Positions 11,465 through 22,849 of a stretch of DNA of 64,000 bases are shown here, one piece after another. The translations under genes and the position numbers were made by a program. Location: positions 1 through 64,000 of the forward strand of contig JACTVC010000052.1 of assembly GCA_018417955.1 (NCBI GenBank), read 5' to 3'. Numbering within the stretch: the stretch's first letter is position 1; every line of letters starts with the position of its first letter. Below the pieces are notes generated by a model. That model was not told the DNA's origin. It did not search any database and saw nothing but the letters and a program-made list of their open reading frames with translations. Origin of the DNA: Laccaria trichodermophora. Taxonomy: Eukaryota > Basidiomycota > Agaricomycetes > Agaricales > Hydnangiaceae.

Positions 11465-13450
11465 CAGTTTCCAGAGGTTTCTCAACCCAGACAACCTCTG
11501 AAAACCACAGAAAACCTGAAAACTTGGAGACTGAGAAACCTATGTCCCTTTTTCAGGAAACCTCATGGGGTGATAAGGTGCAAAAACCTTGGAAACCTGT
11601 CACAGTATATATATAATATGAATATACACAATATATCATAGACAAACATTATGCATACGTATGTAATAAGATATGGGTACCGGGTGCTTATATACCCTGA
11701 GGCTGCGCACAGACCATGTGGTCATGTTTGTGCTCAAATCCAGTTGGACAACAAACAATTTCGACAACAGCAAACAACGCCAAAAACAATCTGACAACTC
11801 ACTTCCACCATCATCATTAATATTCAATATTCAACGTCCACCCACCTTCCCTCGAAGCATCGCCTGATTATGACATCGCCCACGACATCGACACTCTAAG
11901 CCCCCTGCAAGCCACTGCTCACTGGCAATGGTGTCTGTTCTTGGCCACGACAACCAGCAGCTGGATGGCCAATGAACGAACGGTGGAGGCAGATGCGAGG
12001 CAACAATGATAGTGACAATGTACGATGTTGTCATCATCTAGGCTCTTCCTCTGTGCCAATTCAGGTAAGCCTACATAAGTACTCCCCCCCATACTCCTGT
12101 CTGACTCTGAATCCAGGTGCCACGTCGCTGTCAGCGACATGGCAACCAAACAGCGAATGACCAATGTTATTGTCGTTCATCATCATCAGACTGACAATGC
12201 ACAACCTGACAAACGACAGTGGCGGATCATGACCTCATCAATCCAGTTGCAGTCCTTGTATTCTTCAGTGTTGGTTGGGATTGGTTGGCCTTCTTTGGGG
12301 AACACTAGGAACTACTACACTGGAATCTATGTACTTGTAAACAAGCTATTATTGTAGCTGATTTCAAATCTATGCGGAATCGCAAAAAAAAAAATCGGCT
12401 GTTTGTACCTATTAGCTTCAGCTGGCTTGGACCCTGAACCAACAGTCCATGATCGTCGTTCTCTACTATCAAGTTTCTTTTATCATGGTAGACACAGGTA
12501 GACACTCCTGCTAGTGATAATGAACCTACTGGAATTGATATTTCCGTTGTTGCTCACCTTATGCTCTACAAATCTGGCACCACTGGCAAAGGCAAGAAAA
12601 AAACAAAGGATACTTATCAGGGCGAAGACCTCTGACCACAAGCCCATCCTGCCAAGTAAGTTTACTTTATCCTCACACTTCTTGTCTCTAATCCATTTTG
12701 CGATATCTAGTGCTGAAGGTGTTCTCTGTATCAAACAGGCTGCATTGTTGTGGTGCAAAGTGGAACTAGAATGTGCCTCGAAGCGTCACTTGTCGAGAAG
12801 CTGCAGATGTGGCTTGAAAAGCGCTACCCCGAAGGCATATCTTGGACGGTTTTTGGACTGGGCACCAGGGAAGGTGATATTGGCCCGACGCAGAGTTTAC
12901 CTGGTATCATTTAAAGGACTCGGACTTGACTCTTCCTCTTCTGTGGTCTAGTTCCAATTCTCGATGGTGATGAAGAAGACAACAGCTTCTAGCCCTCTAA
13001 CTAGGTTTTCCTTTATCTTCAGTCTGTCATTCTCCATTGTCAACACTCATATGATTGTATTTTGACCTCTCGATCCAGAATTGCTTTCTCTTCTCTTCAA
13101 CACTTATTGTAGCAAGGATTGATGTATTTGTAACAGTGCCAGATGCCCAAATTGTGCTACTTGACCATAAAGTTCATAGAAAACATACAAACCACATAAG
13201 AGAGCTTGGGATACAGTTCTAGAGGCATCCTGGACTCTGTCGGAAATTGCGGATGTGAAAATATTATGTCATTTGATTCTGGGGTCCTGGGCTCATTTTT
13301 TTTTTCGGAATTCCACATAGATCTGAAATCAGCTGTAATGGAAAAATAGTTCTAGATTGTAGATAGTTTTTAGGATTCTCAGGTTTCCTGGTTTCTGGTT
13401 TCCTAGTTTCCAGAAACCTAGAAACCAAAGGAAACCACTGAAAACCCAGA
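11465..13450. mobile_element. Element D: GGAAACC-repeat element nested in fold-back sequence
   Basis: The left end is rich in GAAACC/GGTTTC words (TTTCCAGAGGTTTCTCAACCC, GAAAACCACAGAAAACC, 11460-11600). The right end is rich in the inverse words (CAGGTTTCCTGGTTTCTGG to GAAACCACTGAAAACCC, 13380-13445). TTTTGTAGT words of the fold-back family resume just outside on the right (13510), so D appears inserted into that sequence. The interior includes a short ACAACA-rich stretch (11750-11800) reminiscent of elements A-C, and a gene-like segment at 12476-12960. Exact ends and a target-site duplication were not resolved. Confidence 0.4.
12476..12960 (+). pseudogene. Exon-like gene fragment inside element D
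   Basis: Within D a stretch reads like spliced protein-coding DNA: a segment ISVVAHLMLYKSGTTGKGKKK (12535-12600), a GTAAGT donor at about 12657 with a TCTAG acceptor near 12710, and then LVEKLQMWLEKRYPEGISW followed by TVFGLGTREGDIG (12785-12875). The pieces lie in different frames and contain stops, so it is not a working gene. The style suggests a host gene fragment picked up by the element. I do not recognise the family. Confidence 0.3.
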
Positions 13451-13576
13451 ATCTATTTTTCCATCTTACTGATGACTAGTCTGTATCTGACTTCTGTATT
13501 CTGAGTAATATTTTGTAGTGTGTTTATATTGATGTCCAGTCATAGAGTAGATAGATTTTCCTGGGATTGCACTTTG

Positions 13577-14800
13577 AGTGGTAGCTACAACTTATATGAT
13601 ATACATAAGGCAAATGCCTGCACAGAGATTTAATTGTAGCCAAGAAAATCTATGATATGAAATGGTGTAGCAAATATATGAAATCTATTTCTTTCCCTAC
13701 CAGCCCTATATTTCTTTCTCTACCTAGGCCGATGTTTTATCTATTTCTTTCCCCCATTCACTCATTTCTTTGCTTCCCTAGGTCAGTGTTTTAGCTATTT
13801 TGTTCCCTCCCAGCCTTATATTTCTTTGATTGCCTAGGCTTATGTTTTAGCTATTTCTTTGGTTGCCTGGGCTGATGTTTTAGCTATTTCATTCCCTCCC
13901 AGCCCTATATTTCTTTGCTTGCCTAGGCCAATGTTTTAGCTATTTCTTTCTTTCCCAGGGTGCATTTCCAAATATGGTAATGCACAGTTTTTAAAATTAG
14001 AAATAGCAATAAAATGGCAGAAAACTCTGGGGCAAAAAGGGGGTGGTGCTCACTGTTGCTGATGACATTGAGCATTGGTCTAGGGTGGTCTTCCAAATTT
14101 GTAAAACTACCCAAAAATACCCAGAAAAAATATACAAATGGTGGCTAGGATGTCAGGTAATACTTTCAGGGTCCACTGTATATATCCAAAAAAGAAAATA
14201 TCCTTGGGGAAGCCACAAGTGGAAGAAACCAATTATACATATACAATGGCTTATCAGGAGGGTGGTCACATGACCAATTTCCCAAAGTGGTAAAAAAACA
14301 AAAGTTGTAGCCCTGCACTGTAGCTTTCTGAATCTGTTTGAATTATATCCTAGAGTGCTCCTGTTGTAGAGATATGATGATAAAGATCTTTATGACTGCT
14401 GGCTTTTTTCAACCTTCTTGCACTTTTCTCCATGAAAACAATACCAAACAATATTATTTCAACACATTTAGAAAGCTAAGGAAAGGGGCTACAATGATTG
14501 TATAATGGGAAATTTGACTCAAAAAGGAAAGTGCATCCCTTAAAAAAGGAAATTAACACTGACAGACTACAAAAGATTACAGGTAGACTACAAAAATCAG
14601 TTATGGACTACAATATTTACTAACAGACAACCAAAGACTACAAAAAGTTGGATATAGACTACAAAGTTTACCAATAAACTACAATGATTGGACATAGATC
14701 ACATAGAAAAGTTTGTAGTGTAACTGTCAAATTTCCCATTATACAATCATTGTAGCCCCTTCCCTTAGCCTTCTAAATGTGTTGAAATAATATTGTTTAA
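13577..14800. mobile_element. Fold-back family copy 2
   Basis: The left end, GTGGTAGCTACAACTTATATGATA followed by GGCAAATGCCTGCACAG, matches the end of the 35045-39088 palindrome. It is followed by CCTAGGCCAATGTTTTAGC repeats (13690-13960), the conserved core block (about 14150-14520), GACTACAAA words (14565-14690), and an inverted copy of the core's last part (14725-14800). That inverted arm is cut off by the Copia remnant at about 14806. Confidence 0.55.
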
Positions 14801-14805
14801 CCCAA

Positions 14806-15288
14806 CAACCACTCTTCAAAGCTCTTACAGATTCTGACTGGGGAATGGGTGACAGTTGAAAATCTGTTTTAGGTTTCTTCATTATGATGGGTACATTGCC
14901 ACTTTCTTGGAGTTCAAAACAACAAGCAGTTATTGCTCTATCCTCCTGTAAAGCTGAATATCTTGCAACCACCCATTGCACACATGATATCCTTTGGTTT
15001 TGAAATTTATTTGCAGAACTTGGTTTCCCACAAACTCAACTAATGTCTCTATTTTGCAACAACTAAGGCACTGTCACCTGCACACATAATCCTCATGCTC
15101 ACTCCAAAATGAAGCACATCTCAATTTGTGAACACTTTATTCATGATTGCATTGTCAAACGTTTAATTGATGTTATACATGTCTCCAACAAAGAAAACAT
15201 TGCTGATTTACTAATGAAACCACTCCATTGCACTCTCCATGTATGCTGGATCAAAATGCTTTGAATAGATGTGAGTCAAGGGGGGGTG
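14806..15288 (+). pseudogene. Ty1/Copia RNase H remnant (3' end of pol)
   Basis: In one frame with several stops the sequence reads LTDSDWGMGDS, SWSSKQQAVIALSSCKAEYLA, and later HSKMKHISICEHFIHDCIV and NIADLLMKPL. These are the RNase H and C-terminal motifs of Copia-type polyproteins (TDSDWAG, SWSSKKQ, SSxEAEY, KHIxIxxHFIRD, ADxxTKPL). A purine-rich tract (AAGGGGGG) and TGTTAGGATGTG follow at 15288, as expected for a polypurine tract and the start of a 3' LTR. Only the last ~150 codons remain. Confidence 0.7.
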
Positions 15289-15740
15289 TTAGGATGTGAC
15301 CCATTGTCATTGTCTACAGCTATGTCTAAACCTGGATAGTGAGACACATTAATGCTGTTCTCACTGCACCAGCATATATATATGTGTGTTCAACAGGAAA
15401 CAAGGAACTTTCAAATATGTCAATACAAATTATCTTGTTATGTGTCCAGTAGTAATGTGCATACAGAGGGATATATGTAAGAGTTTGTTGGACAACAAGG
15501 TACAGGCATCCAAGATAATTTGGTTGAAGGTAATGTGGCTTGGAAAGTGTGAGTATAGAGATGGTGCATAAGTACAAGAATGAACTTGGAATCTTATGGG
15601 ACAGATCTATTGTACACCCTACTGGAAATGCAAATGAGCAAGCACAATATGAGAAATGCTGGAATATTGCAATACCTTTCTATTCAACTTTTTGAAGATT
15701 TTATGTGCAATTTTACAAGGACTCTGAGGTAATATTATGA
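15289..15740 (+). repeat. Probable 3' LTR remnant of the old Copia element
   Basis: It starts TGTTAGGATGTGACC directly after the polypurine tract of the Copia remnant, as LTRs start with TG. A TATATATATG run near 15375 could be promoter-like. The right boundary is unclear and no partner LTR is present in the window. Confidence 0.4.
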
Positions 15741-15769
15741 CTATGTGAAATGGGTAAACTTTAAAGGAG

Positions 15770-18700
15770 TTAAGACTCACTCTTTTTCTCTGGCTTGCTT
15801 TCTGAGGTATTTTTGTTGGAAAGAGATCCAATTGCTTTGGGTGATGCCACTGCTTCAATTGTGTCTGGATGTTCCTCTCCAAAAAACCTTTTCCTTATGT
15901 TTCCAACTTGCACATCTAGCTGCTCTGCATTTTTGAATTTCTGTAAATGATTATATGTTTTTGCAAGATTTTCCATGGCACTGATTGTAGCTGGGTGTTC
16001 TTCTCCAAGAAGTTTGTTTCTTAGGTCCAGAACTTTGAGTTGCAGCTTCTCTGCATCTGCATATTTTCCAAGTCTTTCATATGTAAGTGCAAGATCATTC
16101 ATGGCAGTGATTGTATCTGGGTGCTCCTCCCCAAGTAGTCTGTTTCTCATTTTCAAAACTTTAACTTCAAGCTTCTCTGCATCTGCATATCTTCCAAGAC
16201 TCCGATATGTAAGTGCTATGTTACCCATGGCCCAGATTGTATTTAGGTTTTCTTCTCCAGAATGTTTGTTTCTTAGATCCAGAACTTTGAGTTGCAGCTT
16301 CTCTGCATCTGCATACTTTCCAAGATCTTGATATGTAAGTGCAAGATTGTTCATGGTGCACATTGTATGTGGATGTTCTTCTCCAAAAAGTCTGTTTCTT
16401 AGATCCAACGCTTTGAGTTGCAGCTTCTCTGCATCTGCATATTTTCCAAGCTGCTGATATGTATTTGCAAGATTATCCATGGCCGCAATTGTATCTGGAT
16501 GGTTTTCTCCAAGATGTCTGTTTCTTAAATCCAGAACCTTGTGTTGCAGCTTCTCTGCATCTGCATACTTTCCAAGATCTCGATATGTAAGTGCAAGATT
16601 GTTCATGGTGGACATTGTATCTGGGTGTTGTTCTCCAAGATGTCTGTTACTTGAATCCAGGACTTTGAGTTGCAGCTTCTCTGCATCTGCATACTTTCCA
16701 AGATCTCGATATGTAAGTGCAAGATTGTCTTTAATGGACATTGTATCTGGATGTTCTTCTCCAAAATGTCTGTTTCTTAGTTCCAGAACTTTGACTTGCA
16801 GCTTCTCTGCATCTGCATGTTTTCCAAGGCTCCGATATATATTTGCAAGATTATCCATGACCCCCATTGTACATGGATGTTCTTCTCCAAGATGTTTATT
16901 TGTTGAATCCAGAACTTTGAGTTGCAGCTTCTCTGCATCTGCATATCTTCCAAGAACTTGATATGTACGTGCAAGATTATTCATAATGGACATTATATCT
17001 GGATGTTCTTCTCCAAAAAGTCTCTTTCTTAGATCCAGAACTTTGAGTTGCAGCTTCTCTGCATATGCATATTTTCCAAGCCTCTGATATGTATATGCAA
17101 GATTATTTATGACCCCAATTGTATCTGGATGTTTTTCTCCAAGATGTCTGATTCTTAAATTCAGAACTTTGAGTTGCAGCTTCTCTGCATCTGCATATCC
17201 TCCAAGACTTTGATATGTAAGTGCAAGACTGTTCATGGTGGACATTGTCAGTGGATGTTCTTCTCCAAAAAGTCTGTTTCTTAGATCCAGAACTTTGAGT
17301 TGCAGCTTCTCTGCATCTGCATATTTTCCAAGATCCTTACATGTAGATCCAAGATTATGCATGGCACTGATTGTATCAGGGTGCTCCTCCCCAAGAGTCC
17401 TCCTTTGTACATCCAGCACCTGAATTTCAAATTTCTCTGCCTCACTGTAAAACCCTTGTTCACTAAACATTCTCCCAAACTTTTCATGAGCATCATCAAA
17501 GTATCTATCAATGATTTCCATCTTTGCCATTACACTGTACTGTATATTGGCTCTCAAATGTGTGACCAAAATCCTTCTAAACTGATATGGCTGCTCATGG
17601 AAGTTTTCTTGCAGAGAGCCAGCTAACATTACATATGCCATCAAACAGTATTTCTGTCCATCCTCTGAGGACATTCTGTCTCTTCCCCATGCATGAATTA
17701 GTGGATGCATGTTGTAGATACCTTTCGATGAACCTAGTTTGATCAGGCTGAAAGACAGTAATACTCGAAGTCCCTCTTTGAAGATGAAGTTATCCCATTT
17801 TCCTGTGTCATGAAGCTGAAGCAGTGTGTGATCTATCATGGAGCTTGCAAGTGGTAAGGCAGACGTCTGCTCATTTTTTTCATGCTTTTGAGTAGCAGCA
17901 TAAAAAAATATTTCCTCAGTAATACCATGAAAATGAAAGAAGGCAAAGATTGCCAGCAGAAAAATTGCACTCTTAGCTGCCTTAGCACTTTGAGAATCAT
18001 CACTTTTAGCTCTCTGCTGAATTTCTTTGAAAGATAGCTCCCAAGTCCCATACACAGATCTGTTATATTTAGATGCCCCTTTGAAAGCTGGGTAGGATAA
18101 TAGTCTTTTTCTGTATTGAGAATATTCATCAAGATAGTCTCTGATGTCTGTGTCCCCAAAAGCAATGAAAGCACCAGCCTGATCAATAGCCAGAGGAATG
18201 TAAAAGAGCATATTCACAATCTTACAAGCCTCAGCCTGTAAATCTTCCTGAGACTCATCCAAGCAAGCAGCCCTCAAGAGTAAAGAAATGGCCTCATTTT
18301 CTTCCATCTCTTTCACCTCAAGAGAATTCTCATGTAAAGTCAGATGTCTCAGGCCAGAGTTGCGACTAGTTATCAAAATATTTCCCCCTAGCCCAGATGG
18401 AAAATACTCCTCCAGTTCCTCAGGTGTTAGATTATCAGCATTATCAAAGACCATTGCATAGTTATCTCCCAGAGAGCTGATCCACCATAAAGCAGATTGA
18501 GGTGAACCATCCTGTGCAGAAGACTGAGCCTCAGGAAGGTTGCAGATTCCCTTTAACCCCTGTGTGATTGTACTAGTGGAAGATGCATCAATCCAGAAAA
18601 CATGGGAAAAGCTGAGCATGAATCAGTTACAAGGACTGGGCAGGTATGGTGGAGTACTTACTAGTCAGACATATTCTCAATGAACCTCAAACAAATTTGA

Positions 18701-20361
18701 GTCTTTCCAATTCCCCCCAAGCCATACAACAAGAAGAATTTTCTATGGTGGAGTTTATCAGCACTTTTCGCAGTAAAATGTGCCTTCAGTTTTGTGAGAA
18801 CCTCAGTCCGGCCTGTGAAGCGAACACTTGAGTTGGGTTTCACGGGAATGGGTGCATCGTATGCCATCCTGTTTCCAGCGCTAGTGTTATAAATGATCTG
18901 CAGAAGATATCAATTGATTAGCTTGATGAGAGGCATCAGCGAATCACGCACAGTATCAGCGTTGTTGATTGTGCCGCCAGTTATAACGACGTTCTGAGCA
19001 CCTTGGAGGACATGGTTTCCACTCATCTGCTCTGTATGTCTGTACTTTGCGACAACATGGGTGGAGAGCTCCCTTTCAATGAAGGCCTTGGGTAGAATCA
19101 TCAAGTGGCGTCCTTGTTCAGCAAAAAGCAACCCGAAGGAAACGTACCATACGATCGACCATAACCTGTTGTACCCGAATTCTTGTGACGGCTCTTGCCT
19201 AGAAGAAACCAATTCAGAAAACTGTCACACACCGGCAGATGTCGGCGTACCAGGAATTGATCTTGCGCGCTCTTGAATTTTGACTCCCAGTCCCCCAAAT
19301 CATCTGATACCCACTTCTTCGACTGCCCGAGTTCAAAATCGATGGTTGGCAAAGAGAAAGATAAACCTACGACACGCTCCTTTGCCCATAGGCATATCTC
19401 ATTCACCGCCGCACTAACCATGCGTAAGCATCGTCAGATCAGGGAAGATTCATTGAAACTCACCAAACCGTTTCGAGATCCTCTTTTACCGACAACTCCC
19501 CACCAACAACCTTGACAAGACCCCTAATGTAATCAATCGCATTCAGCGCAAAATCATATACTTTCTGTCTATGAGGCGGGATACTCTGAGTGAATGTGTC
19601 AGTGGGACGGAATGAGCCTGACGAAATGGCGCACGATACCGAGCTCAACCAGACTGAGCAATGCTTTAACGAGGGTTCTCGCAGGTAAAGGGCTGTCGGG
19701 TATAAAGTTTTCGAGCAGATTGAGAGTGTTTGATTTCAACGCCTGATCGATCTTTTGCAGAAGTTGTGACCAGTTGGACTCGGAGTCTACATGATCATCA
19801 CCCCATTCACGGAGCTGACTAATAGCGTCGCCGTCGATGTTCCAAGCTTGCCACTCAATCGTAGGATTCGCCTGGGTGCCATGGGCTGTGAGTCGACGTA
19901 TCAAATTCAGAACGGATAATCGCACCCCAGTCTTCTCGTCCTCGTCTGGTTTAGTCTGTGCTACCGCTGTATGTTTGCCTGTTCATGTATCGTTGGCGGC
20001 TTTTGGGATGGAAACACTTACGGATCGCAGCTACGCCACTTCCCTTTGATGAATCTTCACGATTATCGATAGGCGCACTAGTTGTTTGAATCTCTGGGTT
20101 GATCCCCGCTGGATATTGGATTCCGCTCGTCAATCCTCACCAACAATGGAGACAGAAACGCTTACCAACGCCTGCGTCATCTCCTGTGTTCGACGTCTCC
20201 CCTGGAGCCGAAAAACCGGGCGTTGCGGTTCCGTAATGCTGTGAGTGTGCTCGACCGACACTCGGTTTGAAGATTTTGATCATGATTCCTTTGGATGCGT
20301 TCTTCAGCTTGGCAGAGAGGTTGGGCTTTCGCTGGACTGTCTCATTCGACGGGCCGTCCAT
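15770..20361 (-). CDS. STAND/NLR receptor: unknown N-terminal domain + NB-ARC + 12 TPRs, 9 exons
   Basis: Splicing exons 20361-20166, 20108-20022, 19966-19650, 19585-19464, 19413-19251, 19198-19153, 19112-18952, 18897-18662 and 18611-15770 gives one open frame of 1,389 residues with no stop. Residues 1-339 match no domain I know. Residues ~342-361 are the leader GNHVLQGAQNVVITGGTINN, common before the nucleotide-binding domain of fungal receptors. The P-loop GLGGIGKT is at ~423-430, a Walker B-like AMVFDNADN at ~495, and IPLAIDQAGA is the GLPLA equivalent. From ~837 to 1340 are twelve 42-residue kinesin-light-chain-type TPRs (GEEHPDTxxxMNNLALTY), then a lysine/serine-rich tail. Fungal STAND proteins of this type are cytoplasmic sensors linked to nonself recognition and regulated cell death; that role is inferred. 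An alternative start at 19026 would drop the first 339 residues, but the upstream exons splice in frame. Confidence 0.8.
15918..17430 (-). repeat. 126 bp coding tandem repeat (12 TPR units)
   Basis: Twelve head-to-tail 126 bp units encoding the TPRs of the NLR. On the plus strand each carries GAGTTGCAGCTTCTCTGCAT followed by CTGCATATTTTCCAAG. Units are highly similar at the DNA level, including the KYADAEKLQLKVLDLRN segment, while residues just before and after GEEHP vary. Such conservation suggests recent duplication or gene conversion among units. Confidence 0.85.
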
Positions 20362-20692
20362 GGTGGTAGGAAGCAACGTGTAGGTGGAAGCAATGTGTAG
20401 GCGCCTGGCCTTGCATGGTGGGAACGTATAGATGGCTGGCACAGCTTGGGCACAGCTCTCCGTCTCCATTCCATGTTGGCTCCTGAGACGAATGATATAA
20501 AAAAAAGTCATTCTCTTCGATATGATAGGGACAAAAATTCCCCTCCAATCCCATGCAGTACGTGCAGCAAAACAGGCTGTCAATTGGGGAATTCAAGCTC
20601 AAGCGTTGCGACCCATGTGACTAGTATGTAACGACCTGTACATAAATAACGGGTACGTTCCTTGCCTCGCTCGTTCTCTCTTCCGGCTCACA

Positions 20693-21720
20693 TTGGACTC
20701 ACATATACTTCTAACCCCAGCGCAATCCACAAACCCTACCCAACCACACTGGTGCCCCGTCCCACCCGAAGACAAGGCCATCAAACAACGTACCCACCCC
20801 CGTCGTTGGGTCGTCGACGTGGATCGACACAAAGAATGGACCGCCGCTGATACGCCCAAGGCACTTACAACTTCGTGGGCGAAGAAACAGCCTGAGGCGA
20901 GTGTGAATCCAGGTGTGAAGACTCCGCCTGGATTGGTATGTGAGTTTTTTTTCTTCCACACCTTGCGTTCAAAGGAAATGGGATGGAGGGTTGATGGTGC
21001 TACGCAGGGGATAAACCAAATCCAATAACAGCAAGTCAAGACGCCCGGTGCGATTTCTCTCACTACGTGCAGGGGAAGAATGTGAATGTGTGAGGTCCCC
21101 CTTCCAGGTGGTAAACCCAAAACGTCCGAGTCGCCCAGTGCCATTTGGCCACCCAAGTATCGCGCCTAGGTCTGGTAACGTTTGTGAGTTTTCCGTCTCC
21201 TTTTCCCAAACTTGCTTGGTTCTAACAAGCAATCGTCAACTTTAGAGGGATCAAACAAGGTCGTACTTACTACTCTGGACCCAAGACAACCACACCTACT
21301 CCCACCAGTGGCACCGTCACGCTTAACGACTCGGGAAGGTCCTCCCAACCCTCAACTACTTCCACTTCCACCGACACCAAACCCAACTCAATCGAACGCC
21401 TCAAAGAAGGCGACGTCCCTGTACGGTCTACTCAGTATCGAGAACGAGGATGATCTTACGGAATTGGAGGTGCAGTTGGCGTATGTCGTGTGGTGGGAGA
21501 AGACTGTCATCGCTACTTCATCTACTGGGGACTTGTGGGGCTGGTATGCGGGTTCCAGTGGCGGAAGCCAAGGCCAAGGTCGAGGTCGAGGAGGAAAGGG
21601 GCAAGAAGAGCAAGCCAACTATAGATCAACGAACCACCACGACCCTACAGGCGGCCAACTGAAATGTCCCTGCCATGGGAACTTTGAAGCTGTGTAAGAA
21701 GGGGATATGTTCTGGGATGT
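20693..21720 (+). pseudogene. Unrecognised gene, probably broken
   Basis: An exon-like stretch at 20693-20936 reads MDSHILLTPAQ..., RRWVVDVDRHKEWTAADTPKA and VNPGVKTPPGL, then meets a clear GTATGTGAG donor. Later pieces in different frames look coding: TYYSGPKTTTPTPTSGTVTL (~21262-21320), LTELEVQLAYVVWWEK (~21455-21500), VAEAKAKVEVEEERGKKSK (~21560-21620) and EMSLPWEL (~21660-21685). I could not join these into one frame with good introns, and stops separate them. I do not recognise the family. It is divergent from the NLR (about 330 bp between starts). Confidence 0.35.
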
Positions 21721-22840
21721 CGAGACTTGTGGGGGAGGTTGAGAGGAAGAAGAGGGAGGTTTAAAAAGGGGGGATGTGGTGGTAGGAAAGGTGGGTTTTG
21801 TTCGTCCTTTGGCAATTTGGTTTAATGCTCATGTTTGGTTTCTCGTGTCTTCAGGTGATCGTGGTACCGTTATATACTGCCTACATGCTTTTCGGCCCAA
21901 TTGGGCCCAGGAGCTATTTGAACCGAAGTCTGAGATGGGGGGAGGACAGTTATGTCGCTACACGCTTTCGCCTTATCCAATACTAGGCAACTTCGTCATT
22001 CCAAGGCGATGATGCCGAGCCAAACTGCCCTTCGTAATAATCTTTTGGCCTGCCTCTTCGATTTAATGCAGGAATGACTATATAGTGGCGTACAACCTTG
22101 TAGCGAGTCCTAATTTCTTGATTCACGGTGACGGAAATTGCTTCAGGTTGCGATGACGAGGCACCTAAAATTATCAACAAACCTCATGTAGCCGTGTTGC
22201 GCGTTCATCTTGATGCCTCAAAGGTCGAGCCAATATTATCTCTACGAATAACGGCAGTCTCAACCAGAACAATATTCATTCCAGTTAGATCTCGAAGTAA
22301 CTGTAAAATGATAAGAACTTCAAATTTGATCCACTGCCGTCCACAGGAAATCAAAATAACGACAATGCCGCTGATGCTCAATAAGAAGGCTCATCACCAC
22401 AACGTCCTTCCAACGACCAGGGCCCAGCGACGGGGCAACCCTGAAGCTCAGCAGCCTTCTGCATGACTTCCTCATGCGCAGCTGTCGGATCATGAATACA
22501 GTCTGTTTCTGAAGCAGAGGAGGGAAGAGGAGACGCACAGTTTTCAGATGTAAAAGGGCCCTACCCGGATAAGAGATAATTGAGCAAGGAAGTCGCATAT
22601 TCGAAACGAACGTACCATTTCCTCCAAACGATAGCCAGAGCTCTTCAAACTACACATTACCATGAGCTACACCCACTCAACAAACAAAGCAAAGACCTAC
22701 TGAGGTCCTGGCATCTCGCTATACCAGCCAATGGCCACCAGAAACCTATTTTGAAGGTAGCCCAAACCGGTGCTCTCGGGTCTGTACCAAGGACGATATT
22801 GCCATCTATCGCGACCATCAGCAGCCGCAGTCACCCTTAC
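21721..22840. other. No recognisable gene
   Basis: More than 1 kb between the unrecognised gene and the decayed DUF2236 gene. Reading frames here are short and show no motif. Composition is like the flanking gene island rather than the repeats, so it may hold gene relics I cannot name. Confidence 0.3.
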
Positions 22841-22849
22841 AAGAAGGAA

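Noticed and set aside
15975..17423. Antisense frames with repeated SGCSSPRCLFLKSRTLSC-like units
   Set aside because: Shadow of the TPR repeat on the coding strand of the NLR.
20137..20602. Longer minus-strand frames starting upstream of 20361
   Set aside because: They read through the first NLR intron or use a different frame; only the ATG at 20361 gives a continuous spliced frame.
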